Below, one piece after another: positions 47,327-61,543 of a DNA stretch of 64,000 bases (its first letter is position 1; each line of letters starts with the position of its first letter). The DNA is from Acarospora socialis (taxonomy: Eukaryota; Ascomycota; Lecanoromycetes; Acarosporales; Acarosporaceae). A model generated the notes under the pieces. That model made no database searches, was not told the DNA's origin, and worked only from the letters and a program-made list of their open reading frames with translations. The position numbers were made by a program, and so were the translations under genes. The stretch covers positions 1,736,001-1,800,000 of the forward strand of contig JAMYGW020000002.1 of NCBI GenBank assembly GCA_025617375.2, read 5' to 3'.

Positions 47327-48190
47327 ATGGACATCACAGCCTACTTCAAGCCATCACCACCACCAACAACAACAACATCCCCTAGACCCACGAACCCATC
47401 GACTCTCCGCAACGATCACAAACACCCCCCTAATCCTCCACCACCACGCGACCACCCCTCCCAACCCCCACCATCCGCACCACCTCGACCCCTCCCACCA
47501 GAACTGACCATCGAACCCCTCACCCAACCCCACCTCCCCTCCTTCCGCCGCCTCACCTCCCTCCTCCTCCCAATCCTCTACCCGGACAAATTCTACACCG
47601 ACACCCTCGCCGACCCCACCGTCTCCTCCCTCACGCGCGTCGCGACATGGCGCCATCTCCACCGCCCCCGGGCCAAGCGGAAACGCACCGACGGAGGAAC
47701 AACCGACGAAAGCGCTGACAGGGTAATCGGGACGGCGGAGATGTCGGCGCAAGGCACGGTGGTCGGAGGGATACGATGCCGACTCGAGGACGTCCCCGCC
47801 GTGTCGGAAGGCGGGAGGGCGGAGAAGAGGGTGTATGTGCAAACGCTGTGTCTGCTGTCGCCGTACCGGGGAATGGGGATCGGGACGGCGTTGTTGGATG
47901 CGGTGGTGCGGGTAGGGGTGAGGAGGTATGGGGTCTCGTGCGTGTATGCGCATGTTTGGGAGGCCAATACCGAGGTGCTGGACTGGTATCGGAAGAGGGG
48001 GTTTGAAGTGGGGGAGCTGGAGGTGGGGTATTATAGGAGGTTGAAGCCGGCGGGGGCGAGGGTCGTGAGGAGGAGTTTGGGCGTAAGGGATTATCTGGAT
48101 GGTGGTGTGTGCCAGACCTATAGAGACGGGGATTCGGGTGGAGGGAATATTGTGGAGGCCAGCGTACAGGATGCGGAGACGGCGGGTTGA
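47327..48190 (+). CDS. naa50: GNAT N-terminal acetyltransferase NAA50-like, 287 aa
   Basis: Single exon. A GNAT domain spans about residues 60-250. FRRLTSLLLPILYPDKFYTDTL is the NAA50 substrate-loop region. RVYVQTLCLLSPYRGMGIGTALLDAVV contains the acetyl-CoA binding R/Q-x-x-G-x-G/A motif (YRGMGIGT). YAHVWEANTEVLDWYRKRGFEVGELEVGYYRRLKPAGARVVRR matches the NAA50 C-terminal block closely. NAA50 acetylates the N-terminal Met of proteins starting Met-hydrophobic and associates with the NatA complex on ribosomes. The N-terminal 55 residues are Pro-rich and begin MDITAYFKPS, a short motif ending in aromatic residues. The codons are strongly GC-rich. Confidence 0.88.
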   Translation: MDITAYFKPSPPPTTTTSPRPTNPSTLRNDHKHPPNPPPPRDHPSQPPPSAPPRPLPPELTIEPLTQPHLPSFRRLTSLLLPILYPDKFYTDTLADPTVSSLTRVATWRHLHRPRAKRKRTDGGTTDESADRVIGTAEMSAQGTVVGGIRCRLEDVPAVSEGGRAEKRVYVQTLCLLSPYRGMGIGTALLDAVVRVGVRRYGVSCVYAHVWEANTEVLDWYRKRGFEVGELEVGYYRRLKPAGARVVRRSLGVRDYLDGGVCQTYRDGDSGGGNIVEASVQDAETAG

Positions 48191-48534
48191 CCGCACTTCC
48201 TTCCTATCACGCTACCTTTGCAGTCTGTTCTCTTTACCCAAGGGAAGGTTTAATAAACAACGGATACTAAGCCCATAATTCGACTGGGCGGCGACTGGGC
48301 AAACAGTGGTGAGAGTAGGAGAGAAGACGATGCACGACGAATGAGATCATGTGGAGAATAACCACGGTGTGTTACACGGAACATCAACGCTGCGATGAAG
48401 CTACTGCGCCGGTTATACCCATATATCTCACAAATTATCCCACTCACCCTCCCCTCCCAAGAAGGATTCAGAAACCGAAACCGTCCCTCGGTGATCTCTC
48501 TTTCCTCCCTTACCTAACGAATTGAACCTCTCTA
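48191..48534. other. Short convergent intergenic region
   Basis: 3' flanks of NAA50 (plus) and SMC5 (minus). Nothing else is recognised. Confidence 0.5.
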
Positions 48535-52398
<3,864 letters not shown>

Positions 52399-52585
52399 CT
52401 AGTGTTGGACCGTACTGGACGAAATACCCTTCAGCATAGCATCACACAAGAGTGGATCACTTTACAATTACCGTAGATGTACAGCATTGGTCTAATTTTA
52501 CATTACGATACAGTGTGATCGTCAGCTATGGCTTTGCGGCTAACGCTGATTGCTGGCCTAAGGTACAGCCTTTCGCTGGGTTGGT

Positions 52586-54604
52586 CTACTTCTTCTCCTT
52601 CGGACTCAACATTAGCTCAGGTCGGACGTGACTATCAAAATCCTCCTCACTCAGCGCCTTGAGCTCCATCGCACTCTGTTTTAGCGTCAAGCCTTTCTTG
52701 TGCGCGTTCTTGGCGACTTTTGATGCCATGTCATATCCAATTACGGGGTTCAGGCAGGTGACAAGCATCAGACTGAGGATGAGATCAGTGACTCAACCTT
52801 CAATCATGATCACCGTAGACTTACCTCTCATGAAGCAACGTGTTGATTCTCTTCTCATCTGCTTTTATGCCTTCAACCAGGTTCTTCTGGAAGCTTCTCA
52901 TACCATCACTCAAGATCCGAACACTATGTAGCAGGTTTCTTATCAACACTGGCTTGAAGACGTTCAATTCGAACTGGCCGCTCATGCCAGATATCGTGAC
53001 TGCAGTATGGTTCCCCATGACCTGAGCGCATACCATTGTCAAGGCCTCAGCTTGCGTGGGGTTCACCTTGCCCGGCATGATCGAGGAGCCTGGCTCATTC
53101 TCAGGAAGCTGGAGTTCGCCAAGGCCGCAACGAGGCCCGGAACCGAGGAATCGAATATCCTGTGCTATCTTGAAGAGAGAGCAGGCCAATGTGTTCAGAG
53201 CACCAGATGCTTCAACAATGGCATCGTGGGCAGCAAGTGACTCGAATTTATTCGGAGCGGTCTTGAACTCCGTGCCTGTCATCTTGCTTACTTCTTTGGC
53301 AATGGCTTCATCGAAGTCCTTGTAGGTATTCAGGCCTGTACCCACCGCCGTGCCACCCTGTGCGAGAAGACGGAGACGTGGCAGGGTGGCTTCTACGCGC
53401 TGAATGCCATACTCGACCTGAGTCACGTAGCCGGAGAACTCTTGGCCTAAGGTCAAAGGAGTGGCATCCTGGAGATGTGTCCTACCGATCTTGATGATTT
53501 TCTCAAACTGTTCGCTCTTCTTGTGCAAGGCATCCCTCAGGCTCTTCAGAGACGGCACGAGCTGCTCTTCGATTTCGAGAACAGAAGCGATGTGCATGAC
53601 GGTTGGAAACGTGTCGTTGGATGACGCCGACATGTTGACGTGGTCATTCGGGTGAACAGGTTTCTTGGAGCCCATCTGGCCCCCCAGAATCTCAATGGCA
53701 CGATTTGAGATAACTTCATTGGCGTTCATATTGGATTGGGTGCCAGATCCTGTTTGCCAGACAACTAAGGGGAAGTGGTCGATGAGCTTCAAAGAAGCAA
53801 CTTCTTCCGCGGCTTGTTGGATGGCTTTCCCTAATTTCGGATCTTCCAGGATCTAAGCTTGTATCTTTTTGAGACTAGTTGTAGCTGATTTACCAAGTCC
53901 AAACGTCATGTTCACGGTTGCTGCTGCCCCCTTCAAGATACCGAACGCTCGGACGACTGGAGGTGGCATTCGATCTTGAGGTTGATTGATTTTGAAGTTC
54001 TCCAAGGATCTGATAGCGCCTGTTAGAATATCTGCCTCAATGCGATCAATCTCGCCCATGCCTAGGTCCAAGAACCGGGTAAATCCCAAGCTGTGTGAAA
54101 GAATGGAGAAATGTCGTACCGTTCAGTCTGAGCTCCCCAGTACTTGTCCGCGGGGACCTGAACAAAACTTTAGTGAAACTCTCCATGGCAGAACGTGCAT
54201 TGATTGGAGCCGGACACACCTGTATCTCCCCAAAGGCATCACTCTCTGTTCTTGTACTGTTCTCCTGCCGTTGGACACGCGTTAGCTACTAAAGGTATGC
54301 CAGTCCTTCAAGTCTACCCAAATTGAGATACCCATCCAGTCCAACCTCTTGGACATGTACTTGTTTGACCAGCCATCCAACTTACCATTCTTGCCGTCGA
54401 GCCGAAGAACTTCGGGTATGCGATGCGCTGCCCTTGTTGAGCTATCCGTACTGACCGACACCTGGGTTTAGTCGAGCGAGGACGAGGGTTCGTGACGCGA
54501 AGGGAGAGACAGCGAGCCGGAGTCGAGGAGTAGTGTTGTTTCGGTGTTGCATGTGCCAACGGCCGAAGGACCGCGGGTGATCTTGAGATAGCCGAACGGA
54601 GCAT
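52586..54604 (-). CDS. fum1: Fumarate hydratase, class II, mitochondrial, 540 aa
   Basis: Exons on the minus strand are 54604-54386, 54264-54220, 54157-54120, 54009-53894, 53842-52825 and 52772-52586. The N-terminus ([27 protein letters not shown]) is rich in Arg/Ser and lacks acids, as in a mitochondrial presequence. The mature enzyme follows: [98 protein letters not shown], the signature [11 protein letters not shown] at about residue 390, and [17 protein letters not shown]. It converts fumarate to L-malate in the TCA cycle; fungi often make mitochondrial and cytosolic forms from one gene. The intron at 53893-53843 is 51 bp and must use an AAG acceptor to keep FGLDPKLG in frame; the TAG nine bases earlier gives the wrong frame. 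Confidence 0.96.
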
Positions 54605-55545
54605 CACGTTCTTGGTGGTGATGGGTGATGTAATTGATTCTCCAAGGGTGAATTTGCAGTGGACTGACTTCAATTGAATTCAACTGCACATCCAGTACTA
54701 TGTCCTCTGGAGATTACCTGGGCCCACAGCAACGTATAAGATTGCTGGGACGAGCCCCCATCATCCTCTGGGGGGTGACAAAGATACAGAAGCTTACGTA
54801 AGCGATGCATGACAAAGCGATGAGCAGCATACCTTAGGTATTCTGGATCGTGCCTTCTGCCTGCTGAAGCTACGAGTATATGAAAAGTGCCCTTGCTTTA
54901 TCAGAAAGGGTGCTTTGTGATGCAACTCCACACTAGTCAAGGCCTTATTACTATGGGATCAGTGGTAGCTGTTGTCTCAACTTGTCTCAAAACGGGAGAC
55001 TACGTGTCGTGGCCACGACCTCCGCCGCTCTCACAGCTAGGAATCTATTTATTTCCGTTGAATGGCGTATGCGACGTCCGCTCAGGGCTCTATGACCTCA
55101 TTGTGAAATGCTCGCAATCCAACTCTTTGCAATCTCGCCCGAAACCGCGTCAACACTCGGAAAGCCTGCAGGAGGGCTTCACGGTAGCGATGTACTGTGT
55201 CTACGTGTTGCTCCACTTATAGGATCAAACGAGTCTGGCGAGGCTGGGCGGCATAACCAAGGGCTGCATCCTGCCACAGATGATCTCACTTCAGCCCGCT
55301 ACAACTCTCATCTCACCGGTTCAGGCATAGGTCACGAGGCCTTTGCAATGATATGACAGACAGCTCCGATGAAAGGATTTTACGGTCATCAGCATAATGT
55401 TGTGGGAGCATGGCCGCGAGACTGGGGGCTTGACCGCCAGTAATACGACTCATTACCGGCTTAACGCCCTACGCCACACGCAGCGAAATGTTAGACAGCA
55501 GGAACATCTTCTTGCAATAATAATATATCTATAGCATATACTCGC

Positions 55546-55670
55546 GCCGCTCGGAATGGCACAAGTCTAATGGGAGGATATGGTACGCCTACCTTAAGGT
55601 AGTTATCCCCAAGTGAGTACCTGAAGCGTACCATATCCTCCCATGTGACTTATACCATTCCGAGCGGCGT
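55546..55670. repeat. Long imperfect inverted repeat (hairpin), 44-bp arms
   Basis: The arms 55546-55589 and 55627-55670 are reverse complements with 4 mismatches of 44. The 37-base loop holds its own palindrome, CTACCTTAAGGTAG. The arms start CGCCGCTCGGAATGG. A further copy of part of the arm (TGATGGGAGGATATG) occurs at about 55751-55765. Candidate miniature transposon or structured RNA/terminator. Confidence 0.9.
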
Positions 55671-57400
55671 AAGTACTACGAGTAGAGTACCTAGGTATAC
55701 GGAGGTAAGAACCTACCTTAGGTGCCTTATATTTGTCGACACGGATACGCTGATGGGAGGATATGACTACCTATCCTGGGTTAATTTCGCGGCCAGAGCA
55801 TGACTCAAACAGCTCCCATGATTCACGTGCGATCTACTTTGTACAAGGCTTGGCGCGACAGCGCGTCCGTGCCTCGAATGTTTCAGGCAGAAGGAACGGC
55901 AAGAACTCTCTGCTGCCTAAGGTACCTGACAGCTTTTGTAACAATAGCATATCAGAAGTCTGGCAGCTGTGTTGGACATAGCCTCGTACGCTACCTACCG
56001 TCCTCGTCCTACCTGATATGCATTTTCTCTTAGCTCTCAGTGGCGCACTTGAATCGCCGATCGGTCCCGACACTTCGAGGAATTTTCGGGGCTCATCATC
56101 TTCTCGAACTCTTCTCCCGCAACTCAAAGCATTTGCGCGAAAGGAAGGAATGATCTCATCGCCATTGTTCACAGCTTTTGCAGGAACTGATTATTGATCC
56201 GTTCCCAGAGGTTGTTTGATATTGCGGCCTGACTCCTTTGTTTGACGCTTCCGAGGGTATCGGAGTTTTTGCGGTGTCATATGATTCTCGTTTCCATTAT
56301 TATTGATTCCTCATTGTTTAACTCGAGCCAACGCTACCGTATACAGATATTATCGACAATATTTGCAAGCGGTTAGGGAAGTTGGTCACACTGAGTCATC
56401 GCCGAATCCCGCCAAAAGAAGAGGTCATGAAAGAGTCAAAATTGTGTGTACGAATTGGCAGAGGCAGGGTCTCAAAAGTCTCCAGAGCTTTTTCCGCGAC
56501 CGAAGTCTGAACTTGCCGCTGGCGTCGGAAGACACCGTACTGGCCAATCAGGGCAGTCCGCTATGGCAAAGCGGGGGTGAGGGAGAATGAAGTGTTATGT
56601 TTTTGGTTGTGCCCGACGCAGATGAGATTCTGGGGGGCGAAAGATCATCGTCATTAGCATCGTTTTCTTCTTCATCTCCATGTGATACAGTGGGGACTGC
56701 TCCGTAGTCCGTACGACTATGGATTGCTTCCCACTCCTATCAAAGTGAGCTGATTTCCATATCGTAAAGGCGCAGGGTGGCGATTGCCGACTCAGCCTGT
56801 GCTGGGATGTACGCTCATATCAGTAAGTACAGGTATACATGCTGGAAACAACCCCCGTCAAGAGCTGAAAACAGCACAACAGCATATGGTATCAATGTTA
56901 TGGCGGACACGGTACTATGTAGTCTAAATTTAATTATTCGACTCCGTTATTTAGATTCTTCTGTTCGCAGAATGAAGATCAACAAGGACTGGAGATTGCC
57001 ACGAATGGATTATTGAATTCTAACCCTTTTAAAAACATGTATGAAAGTTGTGTCACGTTCCCGAAGAATGACTGGGTCGATGGTTGGCATACCGATGGAG
57101 GGGGTACGAGCTTTCTCACTAACGTCTTACTTTAGCGATGGATGACTCTGAAGTGGCCAACCCAACTGAAGGGGGAAAATTGGGCTGGCGCTGAGTGCTG
57201 GCGCTGCTATTAACTGTTAAACCTCTCGCTGCGGTAACATCCACCCCCCCATCGTCGCCTCCGGAATTCGACTCGACCTTGCTTGCCCTCACTCCCTCCC
57301 AATACAGTACCCAACAATGATACTTTCAATATTATACGAACCGGGTCTCTGTTAGGTCGGATCCTGACTTTGGCAGTGGGTGCCTATCGCTCCTCAACCG

Positions 57401-57455
57401 CAAAGCAAGCAAGCAGGTACGCAAAGCAAGCAAGCAGGCAAGCAAGCAAGCAACA
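57401..57455. repeat. (AAGC/CAAG) tetranucleotide repeat
   Basis: An imperfect array of CAAGCAAG units with two interruptions lies in the presumed leader of the cyclin gene. Confidence 0.9.
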
Positions 57456-58572
57456 AGGTCGCGCTTGTAAGACAAAGCGCTTTCAGCTCCTTCTGGCCAC
57501 GCCTCAAAGACTCACACGGCTTGCAGTCATACTTATTCACTCCTGAACCTTTAATTATCGCCCCTCAGCCTTAACTCACTCTCTCACTCACCAACGCGTT
57601 CAGTCCACGGAGCTTGGTCGCCGCTATTCCATGGTCAAGCCCGCAACCCCAGTCACTTAACCATTCCGCTGTTTGCAGTCACCTTATAACTGGACCTCAG
57701 CCACATCAACTGTTGATCACTCCAAAATCTCCACTCAACCTTCGGTTCTATCATCTAAAATCGGCTTCTCGTGAGGACGAATCTAAAAGAGATCGAAGTG
57801 GCGTCTCCGTTCCGGTAATCACCATTTATCGAAACAGTCACCACTTTCATCGAAAAAAGTTCATATCAACATGTATTATATTCCACAGCTCAGCACTCCA
57901 ACCACCGGTCGTACAGTCTCCGCGGTCGCCATCTTCGAAAAGTCTGTCAAGTGCGAATCCGGTCCTTTGTAGACCGTTCGCAAGCCTTTCGACTTCATCG
58001 GCTCTTCCGCTGGGGAGAAGCTGTTGATAAGGTTTATATCACTTTCGATTGCAGGGTGAAGAGTTCGAGTACCGTCTCCTTAGGGCTCGGACTTGTACAG
58101 GCTGTGGTTGGAGTTAAAACTCAACGGTCCATTCCGGCGTCCGCTTCCTGCTTGGATATTATCTCCTTACGGTTCTCGCGGCGTGCGCACAACCACTGCG
58201 ACAGGTCGGGAGTACTTTGCGCTAGGTGTTATTTGAGCTTTCAGTCGTGTTAGACTTATTCACCTCGCCGGGTCGTTTATTGCTGGCTAGTCACCTGTCA
58301 GGAGTACCTTGGCACTCCTTACGATAGCCATAACACTCCACACGAAGCTGGCTTGCTGCATGAGTTAGAGGATCTCCGTCGCCTCCCTACGACGGAATAC
58401 GGTTTCTGGTCACCCCGAACGGTTTTCGCCTTGGTCATCTCTCCCCCGGTAATACTCGATCATCACGATCATACGACAACTTCCCGGACGCTATCAGTCC
58501 CTCTCTTCGCACTCCGCCACCTTATCCTCTTGTTATTCGGTTTTCGAGGTTGAGCGCGTCTACGTTGTGGCC

Positions 58573-60846
58573 ATGTTTGATTTCGGTCAATCGAAGTCCA
58601 GCTCAGTCTTCATGAATCCGAGTCATCACCCATACACATCCTCCATCGCCTCCTCCGCTTCCTCTTCGTCCTCTTCGGTCTTTTCGGCCGATAGTGCTTC
58701 ATCACAAGCGTCGGTTTCATCCGCATCCAGCGGCTCTATTCAGTTTGTGTGGGGTACGGAAGACAGAACGTCATATTCTCCTGGAGCCGATGATACGCCT
58801 CAACATGCTACCTCGCTCCGAACGGGCGAGGCTCCAAAAGATGTCTTTGAACCCGTTACTTCTGCTACTAGCCGCATAGATACCGCAGTTGTTCCCGATT
58901 TGCGACAACATCCGCGACGAACAAAGCCTTTGGCGCAACAAGATCAGAAGCACGGGACGGCAGTGACAGATTGTCCAAGACCGCCCCCGAATTTGGTTCG
59001 GCAGTGCGATCGCAAAGTAAATTTCGTGGATAATCTTGTCGGTAAGCTAATCAACAGTTCTGTGCGATTATGGGGTTGTACTAAAACCATGTGTTACAAA
59101 GACTCTGCTTCACAGATCGTTGAGACTATTTGGCCGCTCTCAGTGGTTGCATCCCGCAGTGATAGCACTCTTGGCAGCAAAGGTGTCCTGCCTCTTCGCA
59201 CCTTCATACAGGAAACGCTGCGGAGATCACGCACGAGCTATTCGACTCTCCAGGTTGCGCTATATTACCTTATTCTCATCAAGCCTTCAGTTCCTAAGCA
59301 CAACTTTACCATGGAACAGCCTGAAGATGGACAGTCTTCACGTGCCATGCAGTGTGGTCGACGGATGTTCCTTGCTGCGCTTATCCTGGCTTCGAAGTAT
59401 CTCCAGGATAGAAATTACTCCGCGCGCGCATGGAGCAAGATATCAGGTCTGAATACGCTTGAGATCAACATGAACGAAATGACCTTCCTGACAGCGGTCA
59501 ACTGGCGTCTACATATCTCTGAAGCGGTCTTCCAACGATGGACCGACATTGTTTTACGATATACCCCATCACCGCATCCGCCTCCTTCGCCAACATCGTT
59601 TCCATCTCCGACAGAGAAGAGGATCGATTGGAGATCCATCATCCCAAAGCTAACGCCTGAACTCAACGATGTCGATGCTGCAATCATGACGCCACCGGCT
59701 CCGGCATCGACATTCGCCTCGAGTATCTGTCCTTTCGCTTCGCACAGATCTACCGGCGAGCCACTCAGCCTTATCGGTGCATCCAGCGGGACTGTACCAA
59801 CAAACATTCAGGCTATTCCTCGTGTGCTTGAACCAGCACCCCGTCAGTTCATCTCAGTTGATCGCCAACCCCCACCATTTGTCCACTTGGGTCGCCTACC
59901 TACTCCACAGATGACGCCACGCTCGAATGCCTTTAATACTCCTGCAGTGAGCATTAGCAGGTACTCTTCCCGTAGGCCGTCAATGAGTGTAGCCATGGCT
60001 CAGGCGCACAACGTTTGCATGGCAAGAACCACGATAGATCAGTGGGATCCACAGTCACAGCAGAAAGGTTTCAGCAGTTACGAAACCCATCCAGCTCTCA
60101 CTCGCAGATCGTCTCTCGCTCGGTCGTCGTCATCCGCATCATCACCAGAGTCTATGGTGTCAGACGTGTCGTCTCGGTCCTCCAGGTCCTCCTCCATCTC
60201 TTCTGTGTCGTCTTCGATCTGTGCGCTTAGTAAGCCAACGTTGGCAATCCAGGCGACCCGTCGTTGTGCGAATCTACAGATGTCTGGTCGGAAGGAGAAT
60301 TCGAAGGACATTACCATGACACAGTTTACGGATGATCTTTCGAGCCTCGAATTCGCTTCGTCGCCTGAATCTTACTTCAGCCCATCAGGCCCGGTTCCCG
60401 ACTTTGCTGACTTCTCCCTACGTACCCCGCGCGAGGTTCCGACCAAGTCTGGCTGTAGCGATCTATATCAAGTTGCCGCCCATGGTCTCTGCGAGCTTGC
60501 TACAAGTAACGAGAGATCCTCTAAGCCGATACCTTCGGTCAACCGAAAGCGATGCCGAGACTCAGTCGATTTGTCTTTGCAACACAACGTTCGCCAGCTC
60601 GTGTCCACAGGTGACAGGAACGAGGATGATAGCAGTATTCTGCCTGACAGCAGGGTTGCTGACTCGTTCATGGTCCACGAAATCAGTATGAAGACCGTTC
60701 AGGCCCCGTTGACGGCACGGCTTTGTACACAGAGACTGCCTCTCGAAAAGGACATGAGAAGGAAGAGAGCGTGTTGTGGTGAAGCAGTGGCGAGATCGGT
60801 CGACGATCGAACTCCTGGCCCCGGGATGTGGGATGGGATCCTTTGA
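58573..60846 (+). CDS. Pho85-type (PCL-like) cyclin, 757 aa
   Basis: Single open exon from the ATG at 58573. The N-terminal 150 residues are Ser-rich and disordered. The cyclin box lies around residues 185-325: SASQIVETIWPLS, LPLRTFIQETLRRSRTSYSTLQVALYYLILIKP, AMQCGRRMFLAALILASKYLQDRNYSARAWSKISGLNTLEINMNEMTFLTAVNWRLHIS. That is the hallmark of fungal Pcl/Pho80-family cyclins, which activate the CDK Pho85 in nutrient signalling, morphogenesis and cell-cycle entry. The remainder is Ser/Pro/Thr-rich with runs such as RSSSSASSPESMVSDVSSRSSRSSS and many SP/TP sites, consistent with phosphorylation and rapid turnover (inference). The leader upstream is long and contains short ATG-led frames, which suggests translational control. 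The specific Pcl subtype is not determined. Confidence 0.9.
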   Translation: MFDFGQSKSSSVFMNPSHHPYTSSIASSASSSSSSVFSADSASSQASVSSASSGSIQFVWGTEDRTSYSPGADDTPQHATSLRTGEAPKDVFEPVTSATSRIDTAVVPDLRQHPRRTKPLAQQDQKHGTAVTDCPRPPPNLVRQCDRKVNFVDNLVGKLINSSVRLWGCTKTMCYKDSASQIVETIWPLSVVASRSDSTLGSKGVLPLRTFIQETLRRSRTSYSTLQVALYYLILIKPSVPKHNFTMEQPEDGQSSRAMQCGRRMFLAALILASKYLQDRNYSARAWSKISGLNTLEINMNEMTFLTAVNWRLHISEAVFQRWTDIVLRYTPSPHPPPSPTSFPSPTEKRIDWRSIIPKLTPELNDVDAAIMTPPAPASTFASSICPFASHRSTGEPLSLIGASSGTVPTNIQAIPRVLEPAPRQFISVDRQPPPFVHLGRLPTPQMTPRSNAFNTPAVSISRYSSRRPSMSVAMAQAHNVCMARTTIDQWDPQSQQKGFSSYETHPALTRRSSLARSSSSASSPESMVSDVSSRSSRSSSISSVSSSICALSKPTLAIQATRRCANLQMSGRKENSKDITMTQFTDDLSSLEFASSPESYFSPSGPVPDFADFSLRTPREVPTKSGCSDLYQVAAHGLCELATSNERSSKPIPSVNRKRCRDSVDLSLQHNVRQLVSTGDRNEDDSSILPDSRVADSFMVHEISMKTVQAPLTARLCTQRLPLEKDMRRKRACCGEAVARSVDDRTPGPGMWDGIL

Positions 60847-61543
60847 TCTGGTGATCCGATTGAATTGTGCATAGTGCTGGCGTGGTGGTGGAGGGATCTG
60901 TATTAGTGCGGTATTCGGTGGGGCATCTTGAGGTGTCTTAGGACGAGTTGCCATAGTAATACATGCTGCTAAATTTGATCTCGTTTCCTACGTAGATATT
61001 GCTGGCTGTTGCTGTCTGACGAGCTACAAGGTACTAATAATGTGTATTGTAGCTCTAAGCGGTAAATGAACGCGGATTATCTGCTCTTAGAGTGGTCCAA
61101 CGATGACAAGGATTGTAATGGACAAAGGATGCAAAGAAGAGTTGGGAGGACCTCATGCATCCTTTCTCTGGTGGTGCGCGACAATGGCATCCGTTTATAA
61201 CGAATACCAAATATTGCTAAGCCGGCGTACATGGATAAGGTTCTGGCCTTGTATTACTTCGATTCGGCTCTCGGACTTCTCATCGGAGCTCTTCGTCGCA
61301 CCGCACCGACCCGCTCTATACCTAATGTGGCAATCAGTGATATTAACAATCAAGAGACTCATTAGCTAATGCTCCATCAGCGATGGCTTCAATGGCTTTT
61401 GGGGGCCTGTATGCTTTAATCTCTACGATATAAGAGTGAGCGTCTCGCTGGAAGCTCCGTTCTGTGTCCAACGTCCAACATTGCTCAAGTCACATCAGAA
61501 TCTTGAGTTCAGCCAGCACGAACACCAAACGGGGAGATTAACA
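60847..61543. other. Intergenic region, cyclin 3' end / oxidoreductase promoter
   Basis: No gene is recognised. A short plus-strand frame at 61103-61369 lacks motifs. A frame in phase with the next gene is open from 61436, so the oxidoreductase leader is short. Confidence 0.5.

Larger units (their letters stand above)
54605..58572. other. Long intergenic region before the cyclin gene, 4 kb
   Basis: The left part (54605-56200) has a strong inverted repeat and several AGGTACCT-like palindromes. The right part (from about 57240) is CT/CA-rich with many short ATG-led frames, for instance 57283-57546, 57614-58027 and 58353-58553. This fits a long, uORF-bearing transcript leader of the cyclin gene, possibly with leader introns. 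No coding gene is recognised. Confidence 0.5.

Noticed and set aside
47354-48196. 280-codon minus-strand frame opposite NAA50
   Set aside because: It is a shadow of a strongly GC-rich coding sequence; NAA50 motifs on the plus strand are decisive.
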